Positions 19,525-28,135 of a stretch of DNA of 64,000 bases are shown here, one piece after another. Each line of letters begins with the position of its first letter. The first letter of the stretch is position 1. The DNA lies in the NCBI RefSeq assembly GCF_010728925.1, contig NZ_AP022608.1, forward strand, positions 3,782,001 through 3,846,000, written 5' to 3'. Source of the stretch: Mycolicibacterium gadium (GTDB lineage Bacteria; Actinomycetota; Actinomycetes; Mycobacteriales; Mycobacteriaceae). A program made the position numbers and the translations under genes. The notes beneath the pieces were generated by a model. It had not been told where the DNA came from and searched no databases. It saw only the letters and a program-made list of their open reading frames with translations.

Positions 19525-20430
19525 ATGCGTGCCAGCTTTGCGGCGATGACGGCGGTCGTGGTGGCGATCGGCGCGGCCGGATGCACTCAGCAGGAATCGG
19601 CGCGATCCGGCGACGGCGCCGTATCCGTCGTCGCATCCACCGATGTCTGGGGCAGCGTGGCCAGCGCTGTCACCGGCGACCATGCATCCGTGACATCGAT
19701 CGTGAACGGCACGGTCGCCGATCCGCACTCGTTCGAGGCCAGCCCTGCCGACACCGCGGCGCTTACCGACGCCTCGCTGGTCGTCTTCAACGGCGGCGAC
19801 TACGACCACTGGGTCGAGCACGTGCTGGAAGAACATCCGGACGTGCCCAGCGTCGACGCCGTCGCGCTACTGCCGGCCTCGTCGCAACCCCCGAACGAGC
19901 ACGTCTTCTACGACCCGGCGACCGCCAAGGCCGTCGCCGCGCAGATCGCCGAACGGCTGTCGACGATCGACTCCGGCAACGCCGAGGCCTACCGCGCCAA
20001 CGCCGCGACGTTCGGCGCCAAGACCGACGAGATCCTGGCGCTCGAGCGCACGATCGGCCAGGAACATCCTGGGGCCTCCGTCGTCGCGACTGAGCCCGTC
20101 GCGCACTACCTGCTGGTCAATGCAGGTATCACCGACAAGACTCCGGAGGGCTTCGCCAACGCGATCGAGCAGGACACCGACCCGTCGCCCGCGGACCTGG
20201 CCGCGGTGCTCGACCTGATCAACGCTCGGCAGGTGTCCGCGCTGGTGTACAACCCGCAGACCGAGACCGCGGTCACCAGCCAGCTTCGGGACGCCGCCAG
20301 CCGCGCCTCGATACCCGTCGTGAACGTGACGGAGACTTTGCCCGATGACACCGACTACCTGACCTGGCAGCGCCAAACCGCCGAACAGCTGGCGAGCCAG
20401 TTGGATAAGGCGCCACCGGCGAACAGATAA
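19525..20430 (+). CDS. znuA: zinc ABC transporter, substrate-binding lipoprotein
   Basis: Captures Zn2+ (possibly Mn2+) outside the membrane for import. The 301-residue precursor has a lipoprotein signal ending in GAAGC (Cys16-17 region). The cluster A-I binding-protein domain follows, with metal-coordinating candidates: His in VADPHSFEAS, His in PNEHVFYDP, His in VAHYLL and an acidic residue in the C-terminal lobe. The His-rich loop common in ZnuA is short or absent. It is the first of three genes encoding binding protein, ATPase and permease. The Zur-like dyad just upstream supports zinc as substrate. Confidence 0.85.
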   Translation: MRASFAAMTAVVVAIGAAGCTQQESARSGDGAVSVVASTDVWGSVASAVTGDHASVTSIVNGTVADPHSFEASPADTAALTDASLVVFNGGDYDHWVEHVLEEHPDVPSVDAVALLPASSQPPNEHVFYDPATAKAVAAQIAERLSTIDSGNAEAYRANAATFGAKTDEILALERTIGQEHPGASVVATEPVAHYLLVNAGITDKTPEGFANAIEQDTDPSPADLAAVLDLINARQVSALVYNPQTETAVTSQLRDAASRASIPVVNVTETLPDDTDYLTWQRQTAEQLASQLDKAPPANR

Positions 20431-20437
20431 TCGATCC

Positions 20438-21241
20438 GTGCCCGCTGACGTCGTCGCCGAACTGACGAGCGCCCGGCTGGCGTTCGCCGAACGCGTGCTG
20501 TGGGACCAACTCGACCTCACCGTGCGCGCGGGCGAATTCATCGCAGTGCTCGGCCCCAACGGTACCGGCAAGACTTCCCTGCTCAAGGTGCTGCTCGGCC
20601 AACTGCCCCTCACCGCGGGCAAGGTCACGATCTGCGGTAAGCCGGTCGAAAAGGGCAGCAGGCGAATCGGTTACGTGCCCCAGCACCGCGCGATCGACAG
20701 CGGACTGTCGCTGCGGGGGTGTGATCTCGTCGGGTTGGGGTTCGACGGTCACCGCTGGGGTCTGGCGACCGACCGTTCGGCCAAGCGCACAGCCGTGCAG
20801 CGGGCGCTGGACCAGGTCAACGGCAAGGCACTCGCGAATGTGCCGGTCGGTGTGATGTCCGGCGGCGAGCTCCAGCGGGTGCGGATCGCCCAGGCGCTGA
20901 CCACGGATCCGGTGCTGCTGTTGTGCGACGAGCCACTGCTCAACCTGGATCCGGCCAACGCACGGCTGGTGTCGACGCTGATCGATGCGCGCAGGCGCGA
21001 CGCGAACACCGCCGTACTTTTCGTCACCCATGAGGTGAATCCCGTTCTGCCATATGTAGACCGGGTGCTGTATTTGGTCGACGGTCGATTCCGGATCGGC
21101 ACCGTCGAAGAGGTGATGACGTCGGCGACCCTGTCCGAGTTGTATCGCGCCGACATCCAGGTGGTGAAGGTCGGCAGCCGCTACGTCGTGGTCGGCGAGC
21201 ACGACCACTCGGCACACGCGAGCGGCCACGACCATGAGTGA
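20438..21241 (+). CDS. znuC: zinc ABC transporter, ATP-binding protein
   Basis: ATPase subunit of 267 residues on the cytosolic side of the importer. Walker A GPNGTGKTS (residues 38-46), Q-loop VPQHRAI, ABC signature MSGGELQRVRIAQA, Walker B LLLCDEPLLNLD and switch histidine VTHEV are all intact. The C-terminus is His-rich (EHDHSAHASGHDHE), which may bind metal and is fitting for a zinc importer. It starts with GTG seven bases after znuA and overlaps znuB by eight bases. Confidence 0.88.
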   Translation: MPADVVAELTSARLAFAERVLWDQLDLTVRAGEFIAVLGPNGTGKTSLLKVLLGQLPLTAGKVTICGKPVEKGSRRIGYVPQHRAIDSGLSLRGCDLVGLGFDGHRWGLATDRSAKRTAVQRALDQVNGKALANVPVGVMSGGELQRVRIAQALTTDPVLLLCDEPLLNLDPANARLVSTLIDARRRDANTAVLFVTHEVNPVLPYVDRVLYLVDGRFRIGTVEEVMTSATLSELYRADIQVVKVGSRYVVVGEHDHSAHASGHDHE

Positions 21242-22094
21242 ACGGCTCACCGACCTGCTGGCACACCTGTTCTCGTTCGACATCACCATCGACCTGTTGC
21301 GCCGCGACTTCGTCCAGCAGGCCCTACTCGCGGCCGCACTGCTCGCCCTGGTGTCCGGGTTGATCGGACCGTTCATCGTGATGCGGCAGATGTCGTTCGC
21401 GGTGCACGGGTCCAGCGAACTGTCGCTCACCGGAGCGGCTTTCGCGCTGCTAGCCGGTTTCAACGTCGGTATCGGCGCACTTGTCGGATGCGCATTGGCC
21501 GCGGTCTTGTTCGGGGTGCTGGGCCAGCGTGCGCGCGAACGGGATTCGGCGATCGGTGTGGTGCTCGCGTTCGGGCTCGGCCTTGCGGTGCTGTTCATCC
21601 ATCTCTATCCCGGGCGCAGCGGGACGAGCTTCGCGCTGCTGACCGGGCAGATCGTCGGCGTCGGCTACTCGGGGCTGGCGTTGTTGGCCGTCGTGTCGAT
21701 AGTCGTCATCGTCGTGCTTGCGGTGTCCTACCGTCCCCTGTTGTTCGCCACTGTCGACCCCGAGGTGGCGGCGGGACGCGGAGTTCCGGTGCGCGCGTTG
21801 GGCATCGTTTTCGCCGCGCTGGTCGGGGTCACGGCCGCACAGGGCGTGCAGATCGTCGGGGCGTTGCTGGTGATGTCGCTGCTGATCACACCCGCTGCGG
21901 CCGCCGTTCGGGTGTTCTCGTCACCCGGGGCGGCGCTCGCGGCATCGGTGATCTTCGCCGAGGTGTCCGCCGTCGGGGGCATCCTGCTGTCGCTGGCGCC
22001 CGGCGTTCCGGTCTCGGTGTTCGTCACGACGATCTCGTTCGCGATCTTCCTGGTGTGCTGGCTGATCGGTCGCCGGGGCCGTGCCCGCGGTTAG
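21234..22094 (+). CDS. znuB: zinc ABC transporter, permease
   Basis: Membrane-spanning subunit of 286 residues with eight or nine hydrophobic segments, belonging to the ABC-3 permease family. The conserved coupling region is visible as PFIVMRQMSFAVHGSSELSLTGAA, and the later block TAAQGVQIVGALLVMSLLITPAAAA is typical of ZnuB/MntB. It overlaps the end of the ATPase gene and is last in the operon. Its TAG stop shares four bases with the stop of the convergent sulfurtransferase gene. Confidence 0.88.
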   Translation: MSERLTDLLAHLFSFDITIDLLRRDFVQQALLAAALLALVSGLIGPFIVMRQMSFAVHGSSELSLTGAAFALLAGFNVGIGALVGCALAAVLFGVLGQRARERDSAIGVVLAFGLGLAVLFIHLYPGRSGTSFALLTGQIVGVGYSGLALLAVVSIVVIVVLAVSYRPLLFATVDPEVAAGRGVPVRALGIVFAALVGVTAAQGVQIVGALLVMSLLITPAAAAVRVFSSPGAALAASVIFAEVSAVGGILLSLAPGVPVSVFVTTISFAIFLVCWLIGRRGRARG

Positions 22095-22897
22095 TCCCGT
22101 TCCACCGGACGTGTTGAGTCCGAGGACCATTCAGACCATGAGCCCGGATACAGCGCGGCGTCGACTCCGGCCGCGGCGAGCGCAGCGACCACGACCGATG
22201 CCGTGACACCCGATCCGCAGTACACGCCCACGGCGCCGCTGGCCTCCGGCACATCGGCGACGAAACGCCCGTCGCGGTCCAGCAGGCTCGTGCTCGGGAC
22301 ATTACGGGCGCCGGGAATGTGGCCCGCGACCGGATCGACCGGCTCGACCTCGCCGCGAAAGCGTTCCGGCGCGCGGGCATCCACCAGGGTCAGGTCGGCG
22401 GCGGTCACCTGCTCGGCGGTGAGTGTCGACAACGCGCCTGCGTACAGGTCGTGGTGTGCCACCGTCACATCGCCGGGTTGCACGCTCGCCGGACCGCATT
22501 CGAGTGGACCGGACCAGGCGGCCAGTCCGCCGTCGAGGATCCGCACATCGGGGATGCCCGCCGCGGTCAGCACCCACCAGGCGCGCCCCGACCCGGCCCG
22601 GTTCCAGTCGTCGTACACGACAACCGGCGAACCGTCGCGTACACCCCAACGCCTGGCGGCTGCCTCCAGGTCGCGACCGGAGGGCAGCGGGTGGCGCCCG
22701 CGCCCGGTGACGGTGTGGTCGGACAACTCGTCCTCCAGCGAGACGTACACCGCGCCCGGGATGTGCCCACGCTCGAATGCCGGGCGACCGTCGGGCTCGT
22801 TGAGCTGCCAACGCACGTCCAGGATCGTCGGCCGCTCGCCGTCGTCGAGTCGCTGTTTCAGCTCCGCCGCACTGATCAATACTTGCTCGCGGGTCAC
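22091..22897 (-). CDS. thiosulfate sulfurtransferase (two-domain rhodanese)
   Basis: Rhodanese-type enzyme of 268 residues that moves sulfane sulfur from thiosulfate to acceptors such as cyanide. There are two rhodanese modules: an inactive N-terminal one (ILDVRWQL...GHIPGAVYV) and an active C-terminal one (LVDARAPERFRGE...GHIPGARNVP) whose active-site loop is VYCGSGVTA, with the catalytic cysteine. It resembles M. tuberculosis SseB (Rv2291). GTG 22897 has AAAGG before it; an in-frame ATG at 22939 would reach into the divergent bluB start. No functional tie to the zinc genes is evident. Confidence 0.82.
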   Translation of the reverse strand: MTREQVLISAAELKQRLDDGERPTILDVRWQLNEPDGRPAFERGHIPGAVYVSLEDELSDHTVTGRGRHPLPSGRDLEAAARRWGVRDGSPVVVYDDWNRAGSGRAWWVLTAAGIPDVRILDGGLAAWSGPLECGPASVQPGDVTVAHHDLYAGALSTLTAEQVTAADLTLVDARAPERFRGEVEPVDPVAGHIPGARNVPSTSLLDRDGRFVADVPEASGAVGVYCGSGVTASVVVAALAAAGVDAALYPGSWSEWSSDSTRPVERD

Positions 22898-22927
22898 CTT
22901 TCGATGGTGCCACCTAAGCTCACCAGC

Positions 22928-23602
22928 GTGACCGAGCACGCATTCAGCCCTGCTGAGCGAAGCGCGATCTATCGGGTGATCGCCGCGCGCCGCGATATGC
23001 GCCGCTTCGTCCCCGGATCCGAGATCCCCGAGGACGTCCTGTTCCGGTTACTGCAGGCCGCGCATGCCGCGCCCAGCGTCGGGCTGATGCAGCCGTGGCG
23101 ATTCATCCGGATCACCGACCCCGCGTTGCGCCGCGACATCCACGCCGTCGTCGACGACGAGCGTCAGCGCACGGCAGAGGCGCTCGGCCCGCGCAACGCC
23201 GAGTTCCTGGCCCTGAAGGTCGAAGGCATTCTGGACTGTGCCGAGCTCTTCGTCGTCGCGCTCGGCGACGGTAGGCAGGCCCACGTGTTCGGCAGGCGCA
23301 CGCTGCCCCAGATGGATCTCGCGTCGGTGTCGTGCGCCATCGAGAACCTTTGGCTGGCCGCACGTGCCGAAGGTCTCGGCATGGGGTGGGTGTCGATTTT
23401 CGACCCGCGCCGGCTCGGGGAGTTGCTCGGTGTTCCGGAGGACGCCGAAGCGGTCGCCGTGCTGTGTCTCGGTCCGGTGCCGGAGTTTCCCGACCGTCCG
23501 CAACTCGAGATCGACGATTGGGCGGTCGGACGGCCGCTGAGCGAGTTCGTCGCCGAGAACCGGTGGGCCGCGCAGGCGCCGATCGTAGGCTGGTCGACGT
23601 GA
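22928..23602 (+). CDS. bluB: 5,6-dimethylbenzimidazole synthase
   Basis: BluB breaks down FMNH2 with oxygen to make 5,6-dimethylbenzimidazole, the lower ligand of cobalamin. The 224-residue nitroreductase-fold protein shows RRDMRRFVPGSEIP at about 19-32, AAHAAPSVGLMQPWRFI near 43-60 and GLGMGWVSIFDPRRLGELLGVP, all typical of BluB (M. tuberculosis Rv0306 type) rather than generic nitroreductases. The chosen start is GTG 22928; an in-frame ATG at 22904 would add eight residues. Its stop overlaps the next gene start (GTGA). A cobalamin-riboswitch cobalt-uptake operon lies 20 kb away. Confidence 0.85.
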   Translation: MTEHAFSPAERSAIYRVIAARRDMRRFVPGSEIPEDVLFRLLQAAHAAPSVGLMQPWRFIRITDPALRRDIHAVVDDERQRTAEALGPRNAEFLALKVEGILDCAELFVVALGDGRQAHVFGRRTLPQMDLASVSCAIENLWLAARAEGLGMGWVSIFDPRRLGELLGVPEDAEAVAVLCLGPVPEFPDRPQLEIDDWAVGRPLSEFVAENRWAAQAPIVGWST

Positions 23603-24354
23603 CCGTCGACCTGAACGCCGATCTCGGCGAGAGCTTCGGAGTGTGGAAGCTCGGTGACGACGACGCCATGCTCGACGTCGTCACGAGCGCGAACGTCGCG
23701 TGCGGTTTCCACGCCGGCGACTCTGCATTGTTGCTGCGGACGTGCCGGGCGGCCGCCGAACGCAATGTGCGCATCGGTGCGCAGGTCAGCTATCTCGATC
23801 TCGCCGGATTCGGCAGACGCTTCATCGACGCCGATCCAGAAGACCTGAAGGCGGACGTGATTTACCAGATCGGCGCGCTACAGGCGATCGCTCGCGTGGC
23901 GGGATCGACGGTAACCTACGTCAAACCCCATGGCGCGCTGTACAACACGATCGTCACCAATCACGATCAGGCGCGGGCGGTCGCCGAAGCGGTATACGCT
24001 GTCGACCCGGCCCTGCCCGTCCTGGGCCTGTCCGGTTCGGTGTTCTTCGCCGAGGCGCAGGAGCTCGGCCTGCGGACTGTGTCCGAGGCGTTCGCCGACC
24101 GCGCGTACCGATCCGACGGGCAGCTGATATCCCGACGCCTGCCCAACGCGGTGCTGCACGACGTCGACGAGATCGCCGACCGGGTGTCGTCGATGGTGAC
24201 GGCGGGACGAGTTGCCGCCGCCGACGGCTCCACGATTCCGATCACGGTCGAATCTGTTTGCGTGCATGGAGATTCGCCGGGGGCGGTGCACATCGCCAAC
24301 GCGGTTCGGGCCCGGCTGGGATCCGACGGAGTCGAGATCAGGCCGTTCACTTGA
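23599..24354 (+). CDS. pxpA: 5-oxoprolinase subunit A (LamB/YcsF family)
   Basis: ATP-dependent 5-oxoprolinase component that helps hydrolyse 5-oxoproline (pyroglutamate) to glutamate. The 251-residue protein has the family hallmarks DLNADLGESFG near the N-terminus, ANVACGFHAGD, YLDLAGFGRR, YVKPHGALYN and ESVCVHGDSPGAV. The start GTG overlaps the bluB stop, so the two are co-translated. The partner subunits PxpB and PxpC, usually adjacent, are not in this window, which is odd for this complex. The long upstream open frame belongs to bluB in another frame. Confidence 0.88.
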   Translation: MTVDLNADLGESFGVWKLGDDDAMLDVVTSANVACGFHAGDSALLLRTCRAAAERNVRIGAQVSYLDLAGFGRRFIDADPEDLKADVIYQIGALQAIARVAGSTVTYVKPHGALYNTIVTNHDQARAVAEAVYAVDPALPVLGLSGSVFFAEAQELGLRTVSEAFADRAYRSDGQLISRRLPNAVLHDVDEIADRVSSMVTAGRVAAADGSTIPITVESVCVHGDSPGAVHIANAVRARLGSDGVEIRPFT

Positions 24355-24364
24355 GCCTGCGTGC

Positions 24365-25396
24365 TCACAGGCTCAGCCGGCGATAGCGCTGCAGTCGGCG
24401 GATGGCGCCTGCCGACGCGTTTCCGTCACAAGGAGCGAGCGCGTCGTGAAGAAGGGCGCGCACGTGCTCTGTGTCCAGCTCCATTCCGATGGCGACGAGG
24501 CTGTTCGGCGCCGCCGACGCGGAAGCGGTGGAGATATGAATGGACGGACCAACGAGATGCACGACATAGGGCCGCACTGTCGAGCGGTATCGCACGGCGA
24601 TCGTCCCCTTGACTCGATAGACCCCAGACGGCGGATCCTCCAGTAGGTCAAGAAGTTTGCCCGGGTCGATACACCCCGAGCTGGTCACCGTGACCGCGTC
24701 GGCGTGGGCGTGATCATCGTCCGCGTGGGCATGTGCCTCGTCCGCGGCGTCAAAGAGGAGTTCCCTGAACGAGAGCTGGCCCGGCTCGTCATCCGATCCG
24801 GGTAGGTCATACAGCAGTGCGGGGTCGATTCGTGCGCCGACTGTCCCGACGACAGGCGCATGAGGGTTCCGTTCTCGCACACGCTGCTCGACTCGCTCGA
24901 GCAGCGGTTGCCGGTCCCCCTCGGGCAGTCGATCCATCTTGTTGACGACGATCAACGAGGCGGCGGCATAGCGCGCCGGCGGGCGTGCATCGCGATCCAC
25001 CACGTCGAAGTGGGTGGTGGCGTCGATGACGTCGACGATGCCACCCGGCCGCACGCCGTCAGCACCGCTGAACCGAATCAGCTGCGCCACGGCGACGGGG
25101 TCGGCCAGGCCGCTGGTCTCGACGATGATGGCATCCAGGTCGAGCCGTGGGTCGGTGAGCTTGGTCAGCGCCTCGTCCAGCCCACCGTTGTCCGGCAGAC
25201 AGCACACACAGCCGCCGGTGATCGAGGCGGGTTCGTCGATCTGGCCGGTGACCAGTCCGGCGTCGACGTTGAGCGCGCCAAAATCGTTGATGATCACGCC
25301 AAGTCGAGCTCTCGGCGTTCGCAGGACATGGTTCAGCAGGGTGGTCTTGCCCGCGCCGAGATATCCCGTCAGCGCGATGACGGGGATGTTGCTCAC
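24365..25396 (-). CDS. COG0523 metal-chaperone GTPase (CobW/ZigA-like)
   Basis: P-loop GTPase of 343 residues thought to deliver a metal, most often zinc, to client proteins. Walker A is GYLGAGKTT (11-19), the diagnostic COG0523 metal site is GGCVCC (61-66), the switch motif ETSGLADP follows, and NKMD gives guanine specificity. A His/Asp-rich loop (EAHAHADDDHAHADA) before the C-terminal CobW domain would bind metal. GTG 25396 begins the first residues that resemble the family; the longer open frame is antisense to the next gene. The nearby znuABC suggests zinc; the nearby bluB leaves cobalt possible. No Zur-like dyad is visible upstream. Confidence 0.85.
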   Translation of the reverse strand: MSNIPVIALTGYLGAGKTTLLNHVLRTPRARLGVIINDFGALNVDAGLVTGQIDEPASITGGCVCCLPDNGGLDEALTKLTDPRLDLDAIIVETSGLADPVAVAQLIRFSGADGVRPGGIVDVIDATTHFDVVDRDARPPARYAAASLIVVNKMDRLPEGDRQPLLERVEQRVRERNPHAPVVGTVGARIDPALLYDLPGSDDEPGQLSFRELLFDAADEAHAHADDDHAHADAVTVTSSGCIDPGKLLDLLEDPPSGVYRVKGTIAVRYRSTVRPYVVHLVGPSIHISTASASAAPNSLVAIGMELDTEHVRALLHDALAPCDGNASAGAIRRLQRYRRLSL

Positions 25397-25462
25397 TCGC
25401 ACAACTCTACGATGCCGACCGGTAGTTGACCTGAACCGCGATTGAGGTTGCAGACTGCGGAA

Positions 25463-25861
25463 ATGAACACCGCGGTGGCGCAAGTGCGGATGGCCAGGCC
25501 GACGGACCGACTTGCCGAAGTCGAGCGGTTCTACACCGACGCGCTGGGCTTGCCGGTGATCTACCGGTTCGCCAACCACGCCGGATACGACGGCGTCATG
25601 ATCGGGCTGCCCGGCATCGACTACCACCTCGAGTTCACCTCGCACGTAGACGGCAGTCCAGGACCCGCGCCGTCGCGCGAGAATCTGCTCGTCCTGTATT
25701 TCCGCAGCGATGCTCAGATGTACGAGGTCGTCGAAAGGCTGGCGCTGGCAGGCCGGTACCCCGTCGACGCCGAGAATCCGTACTGGGCGGGAGTGGGTGC
25801 GCTGACCTTCGAGGATCCCGACGGCTGGCGTGTCGTGCTGGTGCCAAGGCCGGTGTTCTGA
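25463..25861 (+). CDS. VOC-family (glyoxalase-like) protein
   Basis: A 132-residue vicinal-oxygen-chelate protein with the usual two beta-alpha-beta-beta-beta units: RLAEVERFYTDALGLPVIYRF in the first half and GALTFEDPDGWRVVLVP at the end. Candidate metal ligands are His in YHLEF and Glu in the last strand region. This family includes glyoxalases, dioxygenases and antibiotic-binding proteins; nothing here identifies the substrate. I chose ATG 25463; an in-frame TTG at 25442 is less likely. It is followed after 17 bases by the metallo-hydrolase gene on the same strand. Confidence 0.8.
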   Translation: MNTAVAQVRMARPTDRLAEVERFYTDALGLPVIYRFANHAGYDGVMIGLPGIDYHLEFTSHVDGSPGPAPSRENLLVLYFRSDAQMYEVVERLALAGRYPVDAENPYWAGVGALTFEDPDGWRVVLVPRPVF

Positions 25862-25878
25862 CCCCATAGGCTGGCGCC

Positions 25879-26799
25879 ATGCGCCTCAAGCTCGGCAGGC
25901 CGAACCTGGCCGACTACGCCGGTTACTTCGACGCGCCCGCTGCGCCCGAGGGTGCGCCGCTGACCGTCACCTGGGCCGGCGTCACCACGCTGCTCGTCGA
26001 CGACGGTGAGTCCGCGGTGATGACCGACGGCTTCTTCTCCCGACCGAGCCTCGCCGAGGTCGGGCTGCGGTCGTTGTCGCCCTCGGCGCCTAGGATTGAC
26101 GGCTCGTTGGCGCGATTGGGCGTGCAGCGGCTCGAGGCGGTGTTGCCGGTGCACACCCATTTCGACCACGCGATGGACAGCGCCGTCGTCGCCGAGCGCA
26201 CCGGCGCGAAGGTGGTCGGCGGAACATCGGCGCGACAGGTCGGCCTCGGTCACGGGTTGCCCGACGATCGTCTCGTCGTGGCGATACCGGGTGAACCGAT
26301 AACCCTTGGGGCGTATGACGTCACGCTGATCGAGTCCGAACACTGCCCCCCCGACCGATTTCCCGGAGTCATCACCGAACCCGTCACGCCACCGGTGCGC
26401 GCGCCGGCATACAAGTGCGGTGAAGCATGGTCGACGGTCGTGCATCACCGGCCGTCGGACCGGCGGCTGCTGATCGTCGGCAGCGCCGGTTTCGTGCCCG
26501 GTGCGCTGGCCGGACAACAGGCCGACGTCGTCTACCTCGGCGTCGGGCAGCTCGGTGTGCAGCCCGAGCAGTACCTGCTCGACTACTGGGCAGAGGCTGT
26601 GCGCACGGTTGGTGCGCGCCGCGTCGTCCTGACCAATTGGGACGACTTCTTCCGCCCGCTGCACAAGCCGCTGCGCGCGTTGCCCTACGCGGGTGACGAC
26701 CTGGACGTCACGATGCGGCTGCTTTCCCGGCTGGCTGTCGAGGACGGTGTCGCGCTGCATCTGCCTACGCTCTGGCAGCGCACGGACCCGTGGAGTTGA
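25879..26799 (+). CDS. metallo-beta-lactamase-fold hydrolase (Rv3577-like)
   Basis: A 306-residue protein of the metallo-beta-lactamase superfamily with the metal motif H-T-H-F-D-H at about residues 92-97, plus later His residues (ESEHCPPDR, VVHHRP) that could complete a dinuclear zinc site. No signal peptide is seen. It holds the Rv3577 position, just before the ArsB-like gene, and overlaps it by ten bases. The natural substrate is unknown; this group includes lactonases, phosphodiesterases and sulfatases. Beta-lactam hydrolysis is not implied. Confidence 0.8.
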   Translation: MRLKLGRPNLADYAGYFDAPAAPEGAPLTVTWAGVTTLLVDDGESAVMTDGFFSRPSLAEVGLRSLSPSAPRIDGSLARLGVQRLEAVLPVHTHFDHAMDSAVVAERTGAKVVGGTSARQVGLGHGLPDDRLVVAIPGEPITLGAYDVTLIESEHCPPDRFPGVITEPVTPPVRAPAYKCGEAWSTVVHHRPSDRRLLIVGSAGFVPGALAGQQADVVYLGVGQLGVQPEQYLLDYWAEAVRTVGARRVVLTNWDDFFRPLHKPLRALPYAGDDLDVTMRLLSRLAVEDGVALHLPTLWQRTDPWS

Positions 26800-28031
26800 G
26801 CCTGGCGCTCGTCGCGCTGGCCGTCGTGCTGCTGTTCGCCATCGTGCGCCCGCACGGCTGGCCCGAGGCCATCGTCGCGGTGCCGGCGGCCGCCACGCTG
26901 CTCGTCGCCGGCGTCATCTCGGTGCCGGAAGCGCTGGACGAGGTGAACCGGCTGCTGCCCGTCGTCGGGTTCCTCGCGGCGATACTGGTGCTGGCGCGCC
27001 TGTGCGATGACGAAGGCCTGTTCCGCGCCGCAGGCGTCGCGATGGCGCGGTTCAGCGCGGGCAACCCCAAACACCTGCTGTCCATGGTGTTCGTCGTCGC
27101 ATCGGCGACCACCGCGATCCTGAGCCTGGATGCCACCGTCGTGCTGCTGACACCGGTCGTCCTCGCGACGGCACGCACGCTGGCCGTACCGGCCCGACCG
27201 CACGCGTACGCCACCGCCCACCTGTCCAACAGCGCGTCGCTGCTGCTGCCGGTGTCCAACCTGACCAACCTGTTGGCGTTCACGGCAGCGGGCCTGACCT
27301 TCCTGCATTTCGCCGCGATCATGGCCCTGCCGTGGCTGGCGGCGATCGCCGTCGAATTCGTCCTTCTGCGTTGGCTTTTCAAGCGTGATCTGTCGATCGA
27401 ATCGCAGCAGGCAAATACCTCAGAGCCCGTCGACGTCCCGGTGTTCGTGCTGGTGGTTCTCGCACTCACCCTCGTCGGTTTTGCGGTGGCCTCGCTACTC
27501 GGACACTCCCCGGCCTGGGCGGCCCTGGCGGGCGCGACCATCCTGGGCGTGCGCGCACTCGCGCACCGCGACACCACCGTCATACGGATCGCCGCCGCGA
27601 TCGACGCGCCGTTCCTGGCGTTCGTATTGTGCCTCGGGGTCGTCGTCGACGCGGTGATGCTGCACGGCCTCGACTCCGCGATGCGCCATGTGCTTCCCAC
27701 CGGGACCACGCTGCCCGCGCTGCTCGGAATCGCCGCGATCGCCGCCGCGCTGTCCAACGCCGTCAACAACCTGCCCGCGGTGTTGGTCATGCTTCCGCTC
27801 GTCGCGGCATCGGGCCCGGCAGCCGTGCTCGCCGTACTTATCGGGGTGAACATCGGGCCGAATCTGACCTACATCGGCTCACTGGCCAACCTGCTGTGGC
27901 GCGGCGTGGTACGCCGCGAGATGCCGACGGGGTTTGTCGAATTCACCCGGATCGGGTTGTGCACCGTACCGCTCACCCTGCTGGCTTCGGTCGCAGCGCT
28001 ATGGGTGAGCATCCGATTGATCGGCGTGTAG
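26790..28031 (+). CDS. ArsB/ArsP-type membrane permease (ArsB2-like)
   Basis: Integral-membrane transporter of 413 residues with about eleven hydrophobic segments, in the ion-transporter superfamily that includes ArsB and citrate carriers. Landmark residues include LLPVSNLTNLLAFTAAGL (first half) and its pseudo-repeat GVNIGPNLTYIGSLANLLW in the second half, both like the substrate-binding hairpins of this fold. It corresponds to M. tuberculosis Rv3578, annotated arsB2. GTG 26790 overlaps the metallo-hydrolase gene. No arsR or arsC gene is nearby, so arsenite export is a name by homology rather than a supported function. Confidence 0.8.
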   Translation: MELSLALVALAVVLLFAIVRPHGWPEAIVAVPAAATLLVAGVISVPEALDEVNRLLPVVGFLAAILVLARLCDDEGLFRAAGVAMARFSAGNPKHLLSMVFVVASATTAILSLDATVVLLTPVVLATARTLAVPARPHAYATAHLSNSASLLLPVSNLTNLLAFTAAGLTFLHFAAIMALPWLAAIAVEFVLLRWLFKRDLSIESQQANTSEPVDVPVFVLVVLALTLVGFAVASLLGHSPAWAALAGATILGVRALAHRDTTVIRIAAAIDAPFLAFVLCLGVVVDAVMLHGLDSAMRHVLPTGTTLPALLGIAAIAAALSNAVNNLPAVLVMLPLVAASGPAAVLAVLIGVNIGPNLTYIGSLANLLWRGVVRREMPTGFVEFTRIGLCTVPLTLLASVAALWVSIRLIGV

Positions 28032-28135
28032 GCCCGGTTACCTGCGCTCAAACGACAGTGGGACAACGCATGTCGATTGAGCCACCGGCGGCGCTGCGGG
28101 GTGCGCGTCGCCATAGTATCGGCCAGATTGATGCT

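Noticed and set aside
24365-25867. Long form (500 residues) of the COG0523 GTPase
   Set aside because: The first 157 residues are antisense to the VOC gene and have no similarity; the family begins at GTG 25396.
26790-28031. Arsenic resistance operon
   Set aside because: Only the permease resembles ArsB. No arsR, arsC or arsA lies nearby, so an arsenic role is not supported by context.
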